Assembly (NCBI GenBank): GCA_027624855.1
Contig: JAQBTQ010000020.1
Location: forward strand, 1-47,907
Origin: Bacteroidota bacterium
GTDB taxonomy: Bacteria > Bacteroidota > Bacteroidia > Flavobacteriales_D > Sanyastnellaceae
Length of the DNA: 47,907 nucleotides
Direction of reading: 5' to 3'
Under the pieces are notes generated by a model. The model saw only the letters and a list, made by a program, of their open reading frames with translations. It made no database searches and was not told the origin of the DNA. Positions 17,348 through 25,450 of this stretch are shown here, piece after piece (the stretch's first letter is position 1; every line of letters starts with the position of its first letter). A program made the translations under genes and the position numbers.

Positions 17348-17422
17348 TGGGCGATGAGAGACTCGAACTCCCGACCCCCTCGGTGTAAACGAGGTGCTCT
17401 AAACCAACTGAGCTAATCGCCC
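17348..17422 (-). tRNA. tRNA-Val (anticodon TAC)
   Basis: On the minus strand the acceptor arms GGGCGAT and ATCGCCC pair, with discriminator A at 17348. The D-arm AGCTCAGTTGGTTTAGAGC and the T-arm GAGTTCGAGTCTC are canonical. The anticodon stem CCTCG/CGAGG encloses loop TTTACAC, giving anticodon TAC. Length 75; CCA is not encoded. Confidence 0.97.
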
Positions 17423-17432
17423 GAACGGGGCG

Positions 17433-17440
17433 CAAAGATA
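17433..17440 (-). promoter_or_regulatory. -7 box of the tRNA-Val promoter
   Basis: TATCTTTG on the minus strand (17440-17433), 10 bases before the tRNA 5' end at 17422. Sequence and spacing are the same as at tRNA-Phe, so this pair gives an internal yardstick for where transcripts start relative to the box. Confidence 0.7.
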
Positions 17441-17466
17441 AATCAAAATTCACAGTTTCGACGCAC

Positions 17467-17474
17467 TACATTTG
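17467..17474 (+). promoter_or_regulatory. -7 box 5 bases before the methyltransferase GTG
   Basis: TACATTTG matches TAnnTTTG exactly, and ACAAA separates it from GTG 17480. Spacing and start codon equal those at the LolD-type gene. Confidence 0.5.
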
Positions 17475-17479
17475 ACAAA

Positions 17480-18247
17480 GTGAAAAATGACTGGCTCCAC
17501 AGAATTGCCTCGTATTTAAAATGGCGCTTGCAAGTCAAAAGTTGGCGGACCGTTCACAGCCCATGGCTTTTCAAACTGCTGCAACATATGCGAAGTGATG
17601 CATTAGAAAGTGAGCCAATAGAAGCGCTTAGGGCCAAACTCCGAAATGATTCTACCCCTGTGCCAACAGTTGATTTCGGAGCAGGAAGCACCGGTACCAT
17701 CAACACAGTTTCCGGGATTACGCGCCATTCATTGAAGCGAAAAAAGCATGCCCGGGCCATGGCTGCAATTGCCATGCACATCAAAGCGCAATCCGCACTG
17801 GAGTTAGGCACTTCACTGGGGTTAACAACGGCCTACCTTGCAGAACATGCCAGCCAAGTTTGGACCATGGAAGGCAATCCGCATATCGCTGAACTTGCCT
17901 CGAATCACTGGAATCAACTCGATTTGCAAAATATTCAAATGGCCATTGGACCATTTGATGCATCGCTGAACAAACTTGTAGAGGGCATTGGGGCCCTGGA
18001 CCTGGTATTCATTGATGGCAATCACCGCGGCGATGCTTTGCGAAAGTATGTCAGTCAAATTGAACCGTACTTGCGAAAAGACGGAGTCATTGTTTGTGAC
18101 GACATTCATTGGTCCAAGGACATGGAACTCGCCTGGAACGCGCTCTGCCTAGATCCAAAGTGGACACTCAAAGTCGATTTTTATGAATGGGGGCTGCTCA
18201 CCAAAAACCCTGGTCTAAAACCAGAATTTCGTTGTATTCGATTCTGA
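17480..18247 (+). CDS. Class I SAM-dependent methyltransferase
   Basis: A cytoplasmic protein of 255 residues. ALELGTSLGLTTAYLA (about 116-131) is the SAM-binding motif I, VWTMEGNPHIAELA the acidic strand 2 motif, LDLVFIDGNHRGDALRKY motif IV, and GVIVCDDIHWS the next strand. This layout, with DGNH and DD-H, resembles the metal-dependent O-methyltransferase (catechol/CcoAOMT-like) group. The substrate is unknown. The first 60 residues are a basic helical region outside the usual fold. GTG 17480 is chosen because no ATG precedes motif I by a sensible distance and a perfect promoter box sits 5 bases before it. The histidine-kinase gene follows after about 45 bases with its own box. Confidence 0.85.
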   Translation: MKNDWLHRIASYLKWRLQVKSWRTVHSPWLFKLLQHMRSDALESEPIEALRAKLRNDSTPVPTVDFGAGSTGTINTVSGITRHSLKRKKHARAMAAIAMHIKAQSALELGTSLGLTTAYLAEHASQVWTMEGNPHIAELASNHWNQLDLQNIQMAIGPFDASLNKLVEGIGALDLVFIDGNHRGDALRKYVSQIEPYLRKDGVIVCDDIHWSKDMELAWNALCLDPKWTLKVDFYEWGLLTKNPGLKPEFRCIRF

Positions 18248-18279
18248 TAAATTTTCATCCCGAGCATGGGTCTGTTCCA

Positions 18280-18287
18280 TAGCTTTG
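18280..18287 (+). promoter_or_regulatory. -7 box 4 bases before the histidine kinase start
   Basis: TAGCTTTG matches TAnnTTTG exactly; CGCT separates it from ATG 18292. A leaderless transcript is predicted. Confidence 0.5.
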
Positions 18288-18291
18288 CGCT

Positions 18292-19215
18292 ATGAAGAGA
18301 CCATGGGTCGGAATGAGGAAAAGAGCACTAATTACGGCATTACTCGGAGCTTATATCCTGCTTCAATTTTCTTGGTGGGCGTGGTTGCTCATACGGCAAC
18401 ATGAGACCATTGAAAACATTCAAAGCGGGTCCATTAGCGCCCGAGCTACCTATATGATTCTTGGTGAAGGTGCCGTTTTTTTAGCATTGCTCACTTGGGG
18501 TTACATCGTCATTTGGAAAAGTTTGAAAGCGGAACAAGAGCGGACCCGAAAGGAGCGCCATTTTCTGCTGGCGGTGACTCATGAACTCAAAACTCCCATT
18601 GCCAGCACCCAATTAGCCCTCGAAACGCTCGAAAAACACGATTGGGATGCCAACACCAAAACCGAGCTTTTTCAAGATGCAAATGCGGGACTCATTCGAT
18701 TGGAACAGCGCGTTGAGAACATCCTCCAAAACAATCGATTGATTTCTGGCAAGGGCATGCATTTGCTTTCATTCGATCCAGAGGCCGCAGTAGAAAGTTC
18801 CGCTTCGCGCTATCACTTCGGGGCTTTTCGCCATCGCCAAATCGAAATCATTCGCACCGAAGAAGCCATTGGTTTGATCGAAGGCGATGAAGACGCTTTG
18901 ATTCTCGCTTGGGGCAATCTGATAGAAAATGCATTAAAATACAGCCCTGAAAATGAACCCTTGTGCATTCGATTAACGCGGAGCCACGGCATGTTTTGTT
19001 GTGAATTCGATGATGGGGGAACGGGCATTCCAAAGGCCGAACGAAAAAAGGTGTTGCAAAAATTTGAACGACTGCAATCAGCGGATTCAGACGGAACCGG
19101 TCTCGGATTGTACCTCGCAAATCAAATCATCACAATGCACGGAGGGAGTTTAGAAATTCAAAAAAGTAAGCGAGGAGGATGCCGCATCATCACAAAGATT
19201 CCACTAGAACCATGA
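18292..19215 (+). CDS. Membrane sensor histidine kinase (orphan)
   Basis: A 307-residue inner-membrane kinase. Two membrane segments (about 12-34 and 54-75) flank a short periplasmic loop of about 20 residues. The HisKA domain carries H97 in THELKTPIAST. The HATPase domain has the N box GNLIENALKYSPE (about 208-220), the G1 box DDGGTGIP (240-247) and the G2 box GTGLGLYLANQI. All catalytic residues are present. The tiny external loop suggests sensing within or near the membrane rather than a large ligand domain. No response regulator is encoded nearby, so the partner must be elsewhere. Its stop overlaps the gpmI start in ATGA (19212-19215). Confidence 0.92.
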   Translation: MKRPWVGMRKRALITALLGAYILLQFSWWAWLLIRQHETIENIQSGSISARATYMILGEGAVFLALLTWGYIVIWKSLKAEQERTRKERHFLLAVTHELKTPIASTQLALETLEKHDWDANTKTELFQDANAGLIRLEQRVENILQNNRLISGKGMHLLSFDPEAAVESSASRYHFGAFRHRQIEIIRTEEAIGLIEGDEDALILAWGNLIENALKYSPENEPLCIRLTRSHGMFCCEFDDGGTGIPKAERKKVLQKFERLQSADSDGTGLGLYLANQIITMHGGSLEIQKSKRGGCRIITKIPLEP

Positions 19216-20732
19216 ACGCAAACCAATCCAAATGCGCCCTGATTATCCTTGATGGATGGGGAATTGGGCAAAAAGATGATACCAATGCGATCGCTGCAGC
19301 CAACACGCCTTTCATGGATGCGCTGCTTGAGCAGCATCCTACCGCGACCTTGCGCACGGATGGTGAACATGTTGGACTTCCGCACGGACAAATGGGAAAC
19401 AGTGAAGTTGGGCACATGAACATCGGTGCAGGACGCATCGTTTACCAGGACTTGTTGCGCATCAATCGAGCCATAGACGACGGTTCCTTTGCACAGGAAT
19501 CCATTCTCACCGAAGCGTTTACTACCGTGAAGAATAGAAACTGCAAATTGCATTTCATGGGATTGGTTTCTCAAGGGGGAGTCCATTCTCAACAAGCCCA
19601 TCTCGATGCACTTTGTCACGCTGCTTCACAAAATGGAATTCGTGATTTTGTAATCCACGCCTTCACCGATGGACGAGATACCTCACCACAAATGGCTGCT
19701 GGATACATTAATGAATTGGAGGCTGTTTTACGGACTACAGGTGGACGTATCGCCAGCGTTCACGGGCGATACTATGCAATGGACCGGGACAATCGATGGG
19801 AACGAATTTCCCAATCTTTTTCAACCTTGGTGCGAGGCGAAGGGGCGCAATTCGAAACTGCGATACAAGGGATTGAGGCGCATTACGCAGAAGGAATAAC
19901 CGATGAGTTCATTCGTCCATTCGTTGTGGGAGAAGGGCAAAACATTGAAAAAGATGATGTGGTGATCTGCTTCAACTTCCGAACGGATCGATGCCGAGAA
20001 ATCACCACCGCCTTGACCCAAAAAGCATTCCCTGAATTCGACATGGAACCTGTTGATTTGCATTACGTCACCATGACCAATTACGACGAAAGTTTTCAGG
20101 GAGTGCATGTCATCTATGACAAACCAAACCTCGAAATGACATTGGGCGAGGTCATCTCAAAAGCTCATCGCACCCAGGTCCGAATCGCAGAAACAGAAAA
20201 ATATCCACACGTAACCTTTTTCTTCAGTGGAGGGCGAGAAGCCCCGTTTGAGGGCGAAGAGCGGTTGATGGCTCACAGCCCAAAAGTTCCAACGTATGAT
20301 TTGCAGCCCGAAATGTCTGCAAACGAAATCGTGGACTTGATTGTACCTGCTCTTTCTGGTCAGCGTGCAACAACCCCAGATTTCATTTGTCTGAATTTTG
20401 CGAACCCCGATATGGTTGGACACACCGGTGTTTTTGATGCCATAGTTCAAGCCGTCGAGACCACAGATCGCTGCTTAAAAGCCGTTGTAGAAGCCGGATT
20501 GGAGCACGGCTATCAATTCATCATCATTGCCGATCACGGAAACGCGGATTATGCTAGGCATCCGGATGGATCTCCTCACACGGCACATACCACCAATCCC
20601 GTTCCAATCATCGCCATTTCTCAACAGGTGACCGAATTGCGAAGCGGAATTTTGGCTGATGTAGCGCCAACAATCTTGAAAATGATGGGCATCGACCAAC
20701 CCAATCTAATGACCGGGCAAGCTCTTTATTGA
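19212..20732 (+). CDS. gpmI: 2,3-bisphosphoglycerate-independent phosphoglycerate mutase (GpmI)
   Basis: This glycolytic enzyme interconverts 3- and 2-phosphoglycerate with two manganese ions and a phosphoserine intermediate. From ATG 19212 it has 506 residues, typical for GpmI; the frame's extra 11 codons upstream lie in the kinase gene. LIILDGWGIG is the first metal-binding block. GNSEVGHMNIGAGRIVYQD contains the catalytic serine. DGRDTSP, GRYYAMDRDNRWER, PDMVGHTG and IADHGNAD complete the alkaline-phosphatase-like metal sites. The 4-base overlap with the kinase gene implies translational coupling of a sensor and a glycolytic enzyme. The 3' end meets folC tail to tail across TTGAGCTCAA. Confidence 0.97.
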   Translation: MNANQSKCALIILDGWGIGQKDDTNAIAAANTPFMDALLEQHPTATLRTDGEHVGLPHGQMGNSEVGHMNIGAGRIVYQDLLRINRAIDDGSFAQESILTEAFTTVKNRNCKLHFMGLVSQGGVHSQQAHLDALCHAASQNGIRDFVIHAFTDGRDTSPQMAAGYINELEAVLRTTGGRIASVHGRYYAMDRDNRWERISQSFSTLVRGEGAQFETAIQGIEAHYAEGITDEFIRPFVVGEGQNIEKDDVVICFNFRTDRCREITTALTQKAFPEFDMEPVDLHYVTMTNYDESFQGVHVIYDKPNLEMTLGEVISKAHRTQVRIAETEKYPHVTFFFSGGREAPFEGEERLMAHSPKVPTYDLQPEMSANEIVDLIVPALSGQRATTPDFICLNFANPDMVGHTGVFDAIVQAVETTDRCLKAVVEAGLEHGYQFIIIADHGNADYARHPDGSPHTAHTTNPVPIIAISQQVTELRSGILADVAPTILKMMGIDQPNLMTGQALY

Positions 20733-20734
20733 GC

Positions 20735-21973
20735 TCAATTTCTTGCACATTGGAGCACCTCTGCAGCGATAAAAATGCTTCCAATCACCAAGACTAAATC
20801 ATTCTCACCTGCCTCCTCCGCTGCGGCATTAAACGCCTCACAAACCGTCTCATAAGCAAAACCGTCCATACCGACCTCTCTTGCCAGTTCGAGTGTTTTG
20901 CCGGCTGCAAGTGCCCTTGGAATCTGTGCCGCACAAAAATGATAAGTAGCGTGTTTCGGTAAATGGGCAAAAACCTCATCAAGATTCTTATCGGCAACAG
21001 TTCCAAAAACAATGTGCAACCGGTCCTTGGGAATTGACTCAACCGCCTTCAACGTAGACTGGATCCCATCTACATTATGGGCGCAGTCCAACAGTGCTTT
21101 TCGATGGTCGTTTTGAATGGAAATCCATTGCCACCTGCCCAAATGCTCAGCCTTGGATAGGGCATGCACTGGCGGAACTTGCAATTTTCGCTCTCGATAA
21201 ACTTCACTTAACACTTCGAGTGCTTTGTGTGCCGTTGCACGATTTTCTGGCCAATGCGGTCCTACTCGTTCCATGTCACTCAGATCAGCCGCTGCTGCAT
21301 AATGCGTTTCCGCCCCTCGTTGATTTGCCACTTGGAGCATTACGGATTGGGCTTCCGGACGCATCCGTCCCAAAACCACCGGAACTCCCTCTTTGATGAT
21401 TCCCGCTTTTTCTGCAGCTATCGATCGAATATCATTACCTAAAAATTGTTGATGATCATACCCCACATTCGTGATGACAGCGAGAAGAGGCTTCTCAAAG
21501 ACATTCGTGCTATCCAATCGTCCTCCCATCCCTGTTTCAAGTACCACAAAATCCACTTGACTTTCCGCAAACCAAGAAAGTGCCATACCAAAAGTCCATT
21601 CAAAAAAGGAAGGTCGATCAGTTTGTGATTCCACTATTGAAACGTGCTTGGCAACAAAATCAACCACCCATTGCTCTGGAGGCATGGATCCATTGACCCG
21701 CATGCGTTCCCTGAAATCTTCAAGATGAGGCGAAGTGAACAATCCGACCTTGAAGCCCTGTTCAGTCAGGGAATGGGCAATCGCGGTACAAACCGAACCT
21801 TTGCCATTGGTACCGGCCACGTGGATGACATTGTGGAGTGCTAAATCCGGACGGCCCAGCATGTCCAGCACCCGCCACGTTCCCATTAGATCCACCTTGT
21901 ATGCTGCAGCGCCCTGCCGTTGAAACATGGGCAGTTGGTTGAACAGCCATTGGGTCGTTTCGCCGTACGTCAC
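20735..21973 (-). CDS. folC: Folylpolyglutamate synthase / dihydrofolate synthase (FolC)
   Basis: FolC ligates glutamate to dihydropteroate and to folates using ATP, in the cytoplasm. It belongs to the Mur ligase family. The P-loop is GTNGKGSVCTAIAHSL (about 50-65). TSPHLEDFRERMRVNG is the FolC signature that binds the pterin substrate. FVVLETGMGGRLDSTNV and ITNVGYDHQQFLGNDIRSIAAEKAGI are the metal and ADP region. LDCAHNVDGI begins the C-terminal domain. Length 412 is standard. The start is GTG 21973, two bases past the stop of the TonB-like gene, so the two are coupled. folC is last in the exbB, exbD, tonB-like, folC run. Confidence 0.95.
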   Translation of the reverse strand: MTYGETTQWLFNQLPMFQRQGAAAYKVDLMGTWRVLDMLGRPDLALHNVIHVAGTNGKGSVCTAIAHSLTEQGFKVGLFTSPHLEDFRERMRVNGSMPPEQWVVDFVAKHVSIVESQTDRPSFFEWTFGMALSWFAESQVDFVVLETGMGGRLDSTNVFEKPLLAVITNVGYDHQQFLGNDIRSIAAEKAGIIKEGVPVVLGRMRPEAQSVMLQVANQRGAETHYAAAADLSDMERVGPHWPENRATAHKALEVLSEVYRERKLQVPPVHALSKAEHLGRWQWISIQNDHRKALLDCAHNVDGIQSTLKAVESIPKDRLHIVFGTVADKNLDEVFAHLPKHATYHFCAAQIPRALAAGKTLELAREVGMDGFAYETVCEAFNAAAEEAGENDLVLVIGSIFIAAEVLQCARN

Positions 21974-21974
21974 G

Positions 21975-22766
21975 TCACTTCAATTCGAAACGAATCATGA
22001 TGAACCCTTTTCGCGCAACGCGTGTAGGGTCAGGCGACCATTTCGAGGTTTTAGCCGCGCGAATGGCCATTTTTATCAGGTCGGAATCTGCCGTGTCTGA
22101 TTTATCAGAGTTGTACTTCGCAGACACCACTTTACCCGATTTATCTACCACAATATCGACTCCAACAGCCCCTTCCTTTAGAGGGTCTTGGTCTTGAATC
22201 GGTTTACCAAGCAAGCGTCCCCCATCTAAGTAATGGTCGCCATTGGAACCTGTAACCACGCCCAGGCCGTCAATCTTTCCATCTTGAGCGCCTTCATTGC
22301 CGACACCAGAGGTTTCATGACCTTCTGAGCCTCCCCCACCGCTTTGCATCTTATTCAAGGCCTGGGATAATCCCGCGGTGACCTGACGTTGTTTTTCGGG
22401 GTCAGGGTTGGGGTCAGGGTTCGACTGATTGGGCACCGAGAGTTCCGATTCTGATTGGGTTACGACTTCTTGTTCCTCAGAGGTCTCTTCGGTGGCATTT
22501 TGCGAAACTTCCGGTTCGATGACTTCCTCAATTTCCTCTGATGGAACCTCCGATTCATAGTCACCTGACGCACTGTTCACATCACCCATATCGGCCAAAC
22601 CAACGGCAACGTATTGTTCCCCTGGAGGAGGAAAGCCCATGGTAAAGGCGACCAGAAAAGCACAAACTGCAACGACACCTACAAATGTCGAAAAAGCAAG
22701 AATTCCCGCGATTAAACGGTCCTTCTTCTCTGATTCCTTGCGCTTTTCTTCTAGTGTAGTTGACAT
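21975..22766 (-). CDS. TonB-like energy transducer
   Basis: 263 residues. An N-terminal cytoplasmic Lys/Glu-rich stretch is followed by one membrane anchor (about 22-45, IAGILAFSTFVGVVAVCAFLV). A long acidic, Glu-, Ser- and Pro-containing periplasmic spacer (about 65-135) and a Gly-rich stretch come next. The C-terminal domain (about 195-263) reads GVDIVVDKSGKVVSAKYNSD, then MAIRAAKTSKW and IMIRFELK, as in TonB C-terminal domains. It should transmit proton-motive force from ExbB-ExbD to outer-membrane transporters. The spacer is acidic rather than the usual Pro-Lys/Pro-Glu repeats. It begins 14 bases after exbD and ends against folC. Confidence 0.82.
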   Translation of the reverse strand: MSTTLEEKRKESEKKDRLIAGILAFSTFVGVVAVCAFLVAFTMGFPPPGEQYVAVGLADMGDVNSASGDYESEVPSEEIEEVIEPEVSQNATEETSEEQEVVTQSESELSVPNQSNPDPNPDPEKQRQVTAGLSQALNKMQSGGGGSEGHETSGVGNEGAQDGKIDGLGVVTGSNGDHYLDGGRLLGKPIQDQDPLKEGAVGVDIVVDKSGKVVSAKYNSDKSDTADSDLIKMAIRAAKTSKWSPDPTRVARKGFIMIRFELK

Positions 22767-22780
22767 CCAAATAGGTGTTC

Positions 22781-23179
22781 TTAATCCTTTTGTTGTGGTT
22801 TAGCTCCCAACATGATTTTCCACTCGTTTGCCTTGGCCATTCCAATGACTTCAACGGTCTTTCCAGTAGGAACTGATTCATCCACTTGCAAATACAATAC
22901 CGGATTGGTCGCTTCCTCCATTCGGATTCTCAATAGGGATTCCAGGTCCTCATATGCAACCGGCCCGCCATTGAGTGCATAGGTTCCATCAGGAAGGATG
23001 CTCAAGGTCATTTTGGAAGTCACGGAACTCGTCCCCTTGGCTTGAGGCAACTCTACATTGACCCCGTTGCTGACGAGCGTTGAAAGGATGATGAAGAAAA
23101 TCAACAACAAGAAGACCAAATCCGTCATGGAGGACATGTTTCCCGTTACGGATATTTTATTTCGTTGACCCAAATTCAT
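22781..23179 (-). CDS. exbD: ExbD/TolR-type biopolymer transport protein
   Basis: 132 residues with one membrane segment near the N-terminus (MSSMTDLVFLLLIFFIILST). It contains the proton-path aspartate D20 in MTDLVFLLLIFF, followed by a periplasmic domain. ExbD works with ExbB as the proton-driven motor that energises TonB. ATG 23179 overlaps the exbB stop by 4 bases (ATGA), so translation is coupled. The TolR alternative cannot be excluded, but the downstream TonB-like gene favours ExbD. Confidence 0.92.
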   Translation of the reverse strand: MNLGQRNKISVTGNMSSMTDLVFLLLIFFIILSTLVSNGVNVELPQAKGTSSVTSKMTLSILPDGTYALNGGPVAYEDLESLLRIRMEEATNPVLYLQVDESVPTGKTVEVIGMAKANEWKIMLGAKPQQKD

Positions 23180-23889
23180 GAGACGGGCTCTTCTAGGATG
23201 TCAATGAATTCGATGGTGGTCGCTTCCATTTTGTGAATCACTCTTGAAACCTTACTCACCAAGTTATTGTAGGCCATGTAGGCAATGATCCCCACGACCA
23301 AACCGACAATGGTTGTGATCATCGCCTGCTTTGTTCCAGAGGAAATGTGCTCAACACTGACCGTCCCCACTTGCTCCATGTCCAAAAAGACCTGCACCAT
23401 GCCCAATACGGTTCCCAAGAAGCCTAGCATGGGAGCGGCACTGGCAATGGTGGCCAGAGAACTGAGGTTCTTTTCAAGGTTGTAAATCTCCAGTTTACCG
23501 ATGTTCTCGATGGAAACACTGATGTCCTTCAAATCTTTACCGATGCGACTGATCCCTTTGTCAAGCATTCTAGCCATCGGTGTATTCGATTCTTGGCAAA
23601 GGTTGCGGGCACTATCAAAACTGCCTTGACCAATGTAGTCGCGGATCTTGTTCATGAAATCTGGCGATACCTTCTCCGCTTTACGAATTGCAAGGGTGCG
23701 CTCAATGAAAAGGTAAATTGCCGCAAGGCTCATCAATGCGAGCAAGATCATCACGGGGGCCCCGCCGATGCCACTCGAACCATCCAAAATCAATTCGAGT
23801 ACACTGACGTCAACGGTTTTGATGGTTTCGGATGCTTGTTCGACTTGCTCACCTGTGGTGAGCGTCTGCAGTAACATAAAGGTCTTCAT
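23176..23889 (-). CDS. exbB: ExbB/TolQ/MotA-family proton channel protein
   Basis: 237 residues. A short N-terminal segment precedes the first membrane helix (about 44-65, GGAPVMILLALMSLAAIYLFIE). A cytoplasmic loop follows (SPDFMNKIRDYIGQGSFDSARNLCQ), then two more helices. These hold the family signature ASAAPMLGFLGTVLGMVQVF and TTIVGLVVGIIAYMAYN. It forms the pentameric channel of the ExbB-ExbD motor. It is the first gene of exbB, exbD, tonB-like, folC. No clear TAnnTTTG box was found between it and nhaD. Confidence 0.93.
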   Translation of the reverse strand: MKTFMLLQTLTTGEQVEQASETIKTVDVSVLELILDGSSGIGGAPVMILLALMSLAAIYLFIERTLAIRKAEKVSPDFMNKIRDYIGQGSFDSARNLCQESNTPMARMLDKGISRIGKDLKDISVSIENIGKLEIYNLEKNLSSLATIASAAPMLGFLGTVLGMVQVFLDMEQVGTVSVEHISSGTKQAMITTIVGLVVGIIAYMAYNNLVSKVSRVIHKMEATTIEFIDILEEPVS

Positions 23890-24022
23890 AAAAATGGCGT
23901 TCTAAAGCTTTCGTTCAAACGAGAAAGTTCCCTCATTTATTGAAAGCACCAATCCCAAAAAGAATCAATTTTCGACGCTAGACGGTTCACAAAGTATTGC
24001 GTCTTGACCACCAAGACTGTCG

Positions 24023-25390
24023 TCAATGAAACATCAACCAGAAGCAGCCTGCCCCAGCGAGGTATCCAGCAATCGCCAACAGACTGATTCGCTTCAAGTA
24101 CCACACAAAATCAATTCTTTCAAGTCCCATCACAGCAACACCAGCAGCTGAACCAATGATGAGAGCGGACCCGCCCGTTCCGGCACAATAGGCCAAAAAT
24201 TGCCAGAACACGCCATTTTGAACAAAAAACCCATCCCATCCAGCACTCCCCATTGCAGTGATATCGTACATCCCCATGGAGGCAGCTACCAATGGCACAT
24301 TGTCCACGACTGCAGACAAAAATCCAATGGTCAAGTTTATGGTGTAGACGTTGCCTAGCGTATCACGCAACCAACCCGCAGCGGCCACCAAATGCCCTAT
24401 TTCTTGCAAAGCAGCCACCGCCAATAGAATGCCCAAGAAGAACAAAACCGAAGCTGCATCGATCTTTCGCAACACACCAATCACCGACAATTGATCGCGG
24501 TCCTGATGGTTTTTGCTGCGATGAATGATTTCCGTGATGACCCACATCATGCCCAAAGAAAGCATCATGCCCATGAAAGGTGGTAAATGCGTCACAGTCT
24601 TAAACACCGGCACGAATAACAACCCCACCAATCCCATGATGAAAACCAATTTTCGCTCACCAGGGGTGGTAGGATCTTCATCCACTGCAACGTGTTCAGG
24701 TCGTTTTACTTCACCTTTCAAGGTGAAAGACAGAATCAACAAAGGCACAATCAGACACACCAAGGACGGAATGAATAAGTTCATGATGATTACGTCGGAT
24801 GTCAACTGATTGCCGATCCATAGCATGGTTGTTGTAATGTCGCCGATGGGCGACCAAGCTCCACCCGCATTGGCCGCAATCACAACCACCCCAGCGAATA
24901 GCCATCTCGTTTCTTTATCTGCTACCAACTTTCGAAGCAATGAAACCATCACAATGGAAGTTGTCAAGTTGTCCAAAACGGCAGAGAAGAAGAAGGTGAG
25001 AACACTCAAAATCCAAATCAACCTGGCCTTTTTTGTCGTTTTGATGCGATCGGTGATGACTGAGAAACCCTCATGGGCATCGACCAATTCAACAATGGTC
25101 ATTGCCCCCAACAGGAAAAACAAAATATTGGAGATTTCCTCCATATGGTGCATCAGTCGATGCTCCAAAAACAACTTCAAACCATGGCCAACTTCTCCTG
25201 GCAAACCGGATTTGAACGCCTCAAAATCTTCAGATAAATGCGCTGGAACATCGTGAATTCCCGTCACGAATAATCCCCAGCAAATGGTCCCTGTCAATAG
25301 GGCGCTCGCTGCTTTATCGATTTGAAACTTGTGCTCCAAAGCGATGAACAAATAGCCTAAAACAAAAATAATAAGTACGAGAAATTCCAT
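24023..25390 (-). CDS. nhaD: Na+/H+ antiporter of the NhaD family
   Basis: An inner-membrane transporter of 455 residues with about 12 membrane segments. Conserved polar sites within helices are AVLDNLTTSIVMVSLLRKLV, ANAGGAWSPIGDITTTMLW and LSAVVDNVPLVAASMGMYD, as in NhaD and the wider ion-transporter superfamily. It exchanges sodium (or lithium) for protons and helps at alkaline pH or in salt. Together with the ExbB-ExbD unit downstream on the same strand it suggests a setting where sodium and proton gradients both matter, in line with a marine habitat. A TAATTTGG near 25420 is a one-mismatch promoter candidate. Confidence 0.93.
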   Translation of the reverse strand: MEFLVLIIFVLGYLFIALEHKFQIDKAASALLTGTICWGLFVTGIHDVPAHLSEDFEAFKSGLPGEVGHGLKLFLEHRLMHHMEEISNILFFLLGAMTIVELVDAHEGFSVITDRIKTTKKARLIWILSVLTFFFSAVLDNLTTSIVMVSLLRKLVADKETRWLFAGVVVIAANAGGAWSPIGDITTTMLWIGNQLTSDVIIMNLFIPSLVCLIVPLLILSFTLKGEVKRPEHVAVDEDPTTPGERKLVFIMGLVGLLFVPVFKTVTHLPPFMGMMLSLGMMWVITEIIHRSKNHQDRDQLSVIGVLRKIDAASVLFFLGILLAVAALQEIGHLVAAAGWLRDTLGNVYTINLTIGFLSAVVDNVPLVAASMGMYDITAMGSAGWDGFFVQNGVFWQFLAYCAGTGGSALIIGSAAGVAVMGLERIDFVWYLKRISLLAIAGYLAGAGCFWLMFH

Positions 25391-25450
25391 CTGCAGGTGT
25401 TTCGATGTCCAAATTACAACACGCCTGTTGCCAACTCCGAAAACTCTCGA

